Source of the DNA: Ruminococcaceae bacterium UBA1236
GTDB taxonomy: Bacteria > Bacillota > Clostridia > Oscillospirales > Acutalibacteraceae
DNA: 10,371 bases
Assembly (NCBI GenBank): GCA_002309055.1
Contig: DBWO01000035.1
Coordinates: 31,550 to 41,920, forward strand
Reading direction: 5' to 3'
In this document: positions 7,004 through 10,371 of the stretch, in pieces
Layout of the letters: the number at the start of each line of letters is the position of its first letter
How positions within the stretch are numbered: the stretch's first letter is position 1
Made by a program: the position numbers and the translations under genes
Notes under the pieces: generated by a model
Database searches by the model: none
Told to the model about the DNA's origin: nothing
Seen by the model: only the letters and a program-made list of their open reading frames with translations

Positions 7004-9472
7004 ATGGGTACTTTCGGGCGGTTTTATCTCGATAAGGAAAAGGATATTGTGGTCGATCTTGAACTGCGGGAAGATACGATGCACTATACTCTGCGGACGC
7101 CGCATCATCATACAGGAAATCTGATCACCAACCTTGCAAAACTATGCGATCTGCCGATCGGCTATTCAGAAGACGGGCTGAAAATCATAACAGGTACCAT
7201 TCCCTGCTATGTGGATGGATATAACCATAAACTCTTTATTTTCAGGCTTGGAAACACAAAGGTTGCAAACATTTTTCCTGACGGCAGGATAGAAATGAAA
7301 GCTTCCATACCGGCCATTTCCAAAACGCTCATGAGCCAGACGAAGGATTACCGTCTGTCGGCCGCAAAGACGATTGTAAAAACATATATCAGGAGCGACT
7401 GCAAGTTTGAGACTGACCTGCATACGCATATGAATGGTAACCTTGATCCGGAAATACTGGTTGCCCTCGGTATATGGCACCAGCTTCGGTATCCGCTGTA
7501 TTATATCAAAAAGCTTTCTCTTCGATGCTCCCGTGAACAATTGGACAAGCTGACTGAACAGCGCGAAACGGTATCACGCAGGTTTGTCGGTTCACCGTTG
7601 ACCGGAAAATACCTTGAGCGGCGTATCGATGATAATACCTTCATCAATCTTGCGGATTTGATTCTTTTCAACCTGACGGACGCTTCATATAATCTGGACC
7701 GAATTTCTACGTCACTGTCCGTACCCAAAGACGGACAGGCGGTTTTTGCCAATCTTGAAAAGACATATCTTTATCGTTACGTGATGACAAAGGGAAAAGC
7801 TGATATTCATCCGATCCTGCTGGATGGTCTGGATCAGATCCCCAATGAGACTGTCGTTTCCGCCCTGCGCAGGATGAAGGAGGACAGCAACCATCCTGTT
7901 TTTCGAAACAACACACTTTTTGAGGATAAGTTGCTCTGGATTGCCCGTCAGTATGCTGCTAACGGTATACATTATGTTGAAATCACAGATACGAGCCTGA
8001 CAAAAGCGGAAGAAGCGGCCGGACTGTTACAGCAGATTCATCGTGTCATGCCTGCCGTAACAGAAGAAACCGGAGTAATGATACGTTTCCTTGCAGGCAT
8101 CAGACGTATTCCGCTGACAATTATTAAAGACCAGGTGACGCCGAGCGATTATCTGGCTGAAAACCTGCGGGTGATCCGTGCGATCGCACATGATCCATAT
8201 ATTGCAGGAGCTGATATTGTCGGTGAAGAAATAAATGATATCATGGAACTAAGGCCGGTCATCACTGAGCTGGTCCGTCTGACAAAGCAGGAACCTGATT
8301 TTGTCATACGAATCCATGCAGGCGAAAACGACAGTCTGAGGGATAATGTCGCCAACAGTCTGAGATGTGTTCAGGAAGCGCTGGCTCCGGGGCAGAAAAT
8401 GCCGCAGCTGCGTATAGGGCATGGTTTGTATACATGCAATCTTCAAAGCGCTAAAGGAGAGAAATTGCTGCATGATCTGAAAGCAAGCGGCGCCATTCTA
8501 GAATTCCAGATTACCTCAAATGTCCGCCTGAACAACCTGAGCCGTCTTGACCGGCACCCATTAAAAACCTATATCCAGGCGGGTGTACGCTGCGTTCAGG
8601 GAACTGATGGCGCAGCGCTGTATGGAACGGATTCAATAGATGAAGAACTCTCGCTGGAAAAGCTTCTGGATCTGAGCTATGACGAACTGTTAAGCATGCG
8701 TGACGCGGACAGGTATGCAAGTTCCTGCGGCATATCAGCGTTTGCACGTAAAACGGCCGAATTCAAAAAAAAGTTGAATGCCGGTCAGCAGATCGGGGAT
8801 TACTACTCAGATATACTGAAAGCCGAAGGAAAACCCGAAAGTATTATGTTTGAAGCTGATGCCCGGTGCTCATCAGCTGATGCCCTGAAAGAATGCATGG
8901 GCGCCATGCCAAATGGAAGACTTCCCATTATTATCGCAGGAGGCAGTTTTAATAACAGTTTGCATCAGACACGTCCCACATCGCAGGGCAAGGCCTTTAT
9001 TGACCGGCTGCTTGATGGGGCAGACCCGGAGAAAGTTGTCTTTGTTATTGGCCATCGCTTAACAGGTTATGAAGCTTATCTTGTCGAACGTAATCAGGGC
9101 AGATTTCCAATTCATGCGATAGTACCTACAATGCTGTCAAAAACGGAGATCCAGCGCATCAGACGAAGCAAGGCAACCGTCAGTCTGTCTATCGAGTCAT
9201 CTGGTCTTGGTCTGTACAAGAGCTTTGCATATGAAGTGTTTAAGCGCAAAGAATCTCAGCTGCTGGTATTTGATGGCAATTCCGCTGCGGTCAACCTGAT
9301 CCAGGAAGCTAAAAACGGTCGGTATAAATGTGAAATCTATGTTGACCGCCGTTCCTCAGTCCTTCGGAAAAAGGCGCAGTCACTGCAGGGATACGTACAT
9401 TATTTGCAGGATTACCCTTTACCTGAAAATGCTGATAATCAGGCTCTGAATATTGCGGACACAGTGCATTGA
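7004..9472 (+). CDS. Large adenosine-deaminase-like protein with extra N- and C-terminal domains
   Basis: The 822-residue protein has an amidohydrolase core (about 135-600) with the ADA motifs in order: TDLHTHMNGNL (H140, H142), ADIVGEE, IRIHAGEN (H438, E441), RIGHG (H473), ITSNVRLN, HPL and GTDGAALYGT (D535). These correspond to the metal ligands, catalytic Glu and catalytic His of adenosine deaminases, which convert adenosine to inosine. It departs from the family in three ways: it is over twice the usual 330-350 residues, it has a strand-rich N-terminal domain (1-130) I do not recognise, and Gly536 replaces the second Asp of the usual DD pair. The C-terminal domain (about 635-800), with PIIIAGGS, VVFVIGH (H684), GLGLYKSF and LLVFDGNSAA, looks like a Rossmann-type alpha/beta fold, perhaps nucleotide binding; this is inference. 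No signal peptide or membrane helix is seen. GGAGG at 6995-6999 supports the start. The real substrate is unknown. Confidence 0.85.
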   Translation: MGTFGRFYLDKEKDIVVDLELREDTMHYTLRTPHHHTGNLITNLAKLCDLPIGYSEDGLKIITGTIPCYVDGYNHKLFIFRLGNTKVANIFPDGRIEMKASIPAISKTLMSQTKDYRLSAAKTIVKTYIRSDCKFETDLHTHMNGNLDPEILVALGIWHQLRYPLYYIKKLSLRCSREQLDKLTEQRETVSRRFVGSPLTGKYLERRIDDNTFINLADLILFNLTDASYNLDRISTSLSVPKDGQAVFANLEKTYLYRYVMTKGKADIHPILLDGLDQIPNETVVSALRRMKEDSNHPVFRNNTLFEDKLLWIARQYAANGIHYVEITDTSLTKAEEAAGLLQQIHRVMPAVTEETGVMIRFLAGIRRIPLTIIKDQVTPSDYLAENLRVIRAIAHDPYIAGADIVGEEINDIMELRPVITELVRLTKQEPDFVIRIHAGENDSLRDNVANSLRCVQEALAPGQKMPQLRIGHGLYTCNLQSAKGEKLLHDLKASGAILEFQITSNVRLNNLSRLDRHPLKTYIQAGVRCVQGTDGAALYGTDSIDEELSLEKLLDLSYDELLSMRDADRYASSCGISAFARKTAEFKKKLNAGQQIGDYYSDILKAEGKPESIMFEADARCSSADALKECMGAMPNGRLPIIIAGGSFNNSLHQTRPTSQGKAFIDRLLDGADPEKVVFVIGHRLTGYEAYLVERNQGRFPIHAIVPTMLSKTEIQRIRRSKATVSLSIESSGLGLYKSFAYEVFKRKESQLLVFDGNSAAVNLIQEAKNGRYKCEIYVDRRSSVLRKKAQSLQGYVHYLQDYPLPENADNQALNIADTVH

Positions 9473-9481
9473 TGGTATAAT
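9453..9481 (+). promoter_or_regulatory. Candidate promoter for the pcrA-type helicase gene
   Basis: A perfect TATAAT (9476-9481) with an upstream TGG (extended -10) directly follows the stop codon of the ADA-like gene. TTGCGG at 9453-9458, inside that gene, gives 17-base spacing but matches only the first half of TTGACA. The predicted start near 9488 places the hairpin at 9496-9541 at the front of the helicase transcript. Confidence 0.6.
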
Positions 9482-9495
9482 ATTAATAAGACTGG

Positions 9496-9541
9496 AAGCG
9501 TCTGCGGATCAGGTTCGACAGCCACGCCCTGGCAGACGCTT
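9496..9541 (+). terminator. Hairpin between the ADA-like gene and pcrA: terminator or leader structure
   Basis: Arms AAGCGTCTGC (9496-9505) and GCAGACGCTT (9532-9541) pair perfectly over 10 bp. Inside, CAGG (9510-9513) can pair with CCTG (9528-9531), leaving a 14-base apical loop. The downstream stretch TTATCTTATT is T-rich but interrupted, so termination may be incomplete. Because the probable helicase promoter lies upstream of it, the hairpin would end ADA-like transcripts and also sit in the helicase leader. Confidence 0.55.
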
Positions 9542-9573
9542 TATCTTATTATGACGTAAGCTTGGGGGACAGG

Positions 9574-10371
9574 ATGGATCTGACAGCATTAAATGAAAAA
9601 CAACGTAAAGCTGCTGAATATCTGGATGGTCCACTGCTGATCCTCGCTATTGCTGGCAGCGGTAAAACACGTACGCTTACTTATCGTATCGCTAATCTGC
9701 TGGACCATGGTGTTCCTGCCTGGCAAATCCTGGCACTAACCTTTACCAATAAAGCCGCCAAACAGATGAGAGCACGGATTGGTGCCTTGATCGGAGCTGA
9801 AAAAGCAGAAGATATGTGGATTGGCACATTCCATTCTGTATGTGTGCGTATCCTGAGGAAGGATATTGAAAAACTTGGATATCAGCGCAGCTTTACGATC
9901 TATGATGAGGACGATCAGCTGAGGGTCATCAAAGACTGGCTGAAACAACTGAATATTGATGAAAAAACACTGTCGCCTCGAGATGCACGAAATGTGATCA
10001 GTGACAGCAAGAATAAACTCATGACGCCGGACGAATGGTTCGGACATTCGGAAAAGAGATACCGCGATCAGAAAATACATGATGTTTATGTACGATATCA
10101 GCAGACGCTAAAGGATAATAATGCGCTTGATTTTGATGACCTGCTGATGCAGACGCTGCAGCTGCTGATGGACCATCCGCCCGTACTGCAGTACTACCAG
10201 AACAAATTCAGGTATGTTCATGTGGATGAGTACCAGGATACGAACATGGCACAGTATCAGATCGTTCGGCTGCTGACAGCTGAAAGCCAGCAGATCTGTG
10301 TTGTCGGCGATGATGATCAGTCCATTTACGGATGGCGAGGTGCAGATATCCGCAATATCCTTGAATTTGAA
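9574..10371 (+). CDS. pcrA: PcrA/UvrD-type superfamily 1 DNA helicase (3' end missing)
   Basis: The first 266 codons are in frame to the window end; family members run to about 720-770 residues, so roughly a third is seen. Motifs in order: Q motif LNEKQRKAA (7-15), Walker A AIAGSGKT, motif Ia LALTFTNKAAKQM, Ib WIGTFHSVCVRILR, a LDFDDLL segment, Walker B HVDEYQDTN and motif III VVGDDDQSIYGWRGAD. These proteins are 3'-5' helicases acting in nucleotide excision repair, plasmid replication and removal of RecA or stalled polymerase. The Walker A has Ile where most PcrA proteins have Gly (AGAGSGKT), which still fits the general P-loop pattern. The ATG at 9574 is preceded by a G-rich tract (9564-9569) that is only a modest ribosome site; the nearby ATG at 9551 meets a stop after one more codon. 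In many Firmicutes pcrA is followed by ligA, which would lie outside the window. Confidence 0.95.
   Translation, partial: MDLTALNEKQRKAAEYLDGPLLILAIAGSGKTRTLTYRIANLLDHGVPAWQILALTFTNKAAKQMRARIGALIGAEKAEDMWIGTFHSVCVRILRKDIEKLGYQRSFTIYDEDDQLRVIKDWLKQLNIDEKTLSPRDARNVISDSKNKLMTPDEWFGHSEKRYRDQKIHDVYVRYQQTLKDNNALDFDDLLMQTLQLLMDHPPVLQYYQNKFRYVHVDEYQDTNMAQYQIVRLLTAESQQICVVGDDDQSIYGWRGADIRNILEFE

Noticed and set aside
7004..9472. RADAR anti-phage system (RdrB-like deaminase)
   Set aside because: The length and ADA core recall RdrB, but no RdrA-type ATPase gene is adjacent. The neighbours are the pepP-efp operon and pcrA, both housekeeping, so a RADAR locus is not supported.
9496..9541. tRNA- or tmRNA-like element because of GGTTCGAC in the loop
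   Set aside because: The surrounding bases do not form an acceptor stem, D-arm or anticodon arm, and there is no CCA-type end. The motif is isolated in the hairpin loop.
9640..9690. Walker A variant AIAGSGKT in the helicase as a sign of inactivity
   Set aside because: The P-loop pattern with the terminal GKT is intact, and the other helicase motifs are normal, so a single Gly-to-Ile change at a variable position is not evidence for loss of function.
1..10371. CRISPR arrays, insertion sequences or attachment sites
   Set aside because: No regularly spaced repeats, transposase-like reading frames, terminal inverted repeats with target duplications or tRNA genes were seen anywhere in the window.

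Overview
The window looks like a chromosomal segment of a low-to-mid-GC Gram-positive bacterium, most likely a gut-associated member of the Clostridia or Erysipelotrichia. The main evidence is the run of Xaa-Pro peptidase, EF-P and an acidic CD1247-type zinc-ribbon protein, a layout I associate with Firmicutes, together with a PHP-type CpsB/YwqE phosphatase, a PcrA-type helicase and purine-rich Shine-Dalgarno sequences.

Left part (1-3883, plus strand). This holds the 3' part of a GH29 alpha-L-fucosidase, a small LURP-one/YxjI-like protein 9 bp behind it, and a 732-residue glycoside hydrolase of the GH42-like, beta-galactosidase type with a possible signal sequence. It looks like a glycan-foraging cluster.

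Middle part (3896-6795, minus strand). A probable operon reads pepP-type peptidase, efp, CD1247-like protein, and ends in a perfect 14-bp hairpin terminator. Beyond the terminator lies a CpsB-like PHP phosphatase, which runs convergently into the glycosidase gene with only 12 bp between them. A 208-bp divergent promoter region (6796-7003) separates the peptidase operon from the right part. It holds an extended -10 promoter and a perfect 9-bp dyad in the leader of the peptidase transcript.

Right part (7004-10371, plus strand). An 822-residue protein has an adenosine-deaminase-like core with HxH, HAGE, GHG and a TD motif. The core is flanked by an unrecognised N-terminal domain and by a C-terminal domain that looks Rossmann-like. 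Next comes a leader with a promoter and a hairpin, then the first 266 codons of a pcrA/uvrD helicase gene cut by the window end.

Two things stand out. First, the ADA-like fusion protein is not a textbook adenosine deaminase: it is more than twice the usual length, has two extra domains, and carries Gly where the family normally has a second Asp next to the metal-binding Asp. It is the best candidate here for something undescribed. Second, leucine codon use changes sharply inside the 732-codon glycosidase gene near 2990-3060. CTC/CTT dominate to the left; CTG becomes the commonest codon to the right. The window may therefore be a mosaic of two genomic backgrounds, through real recombination or a chimeric assembly, and the link between the sugar cluster and the housekeeping genes should be read with that in mind.
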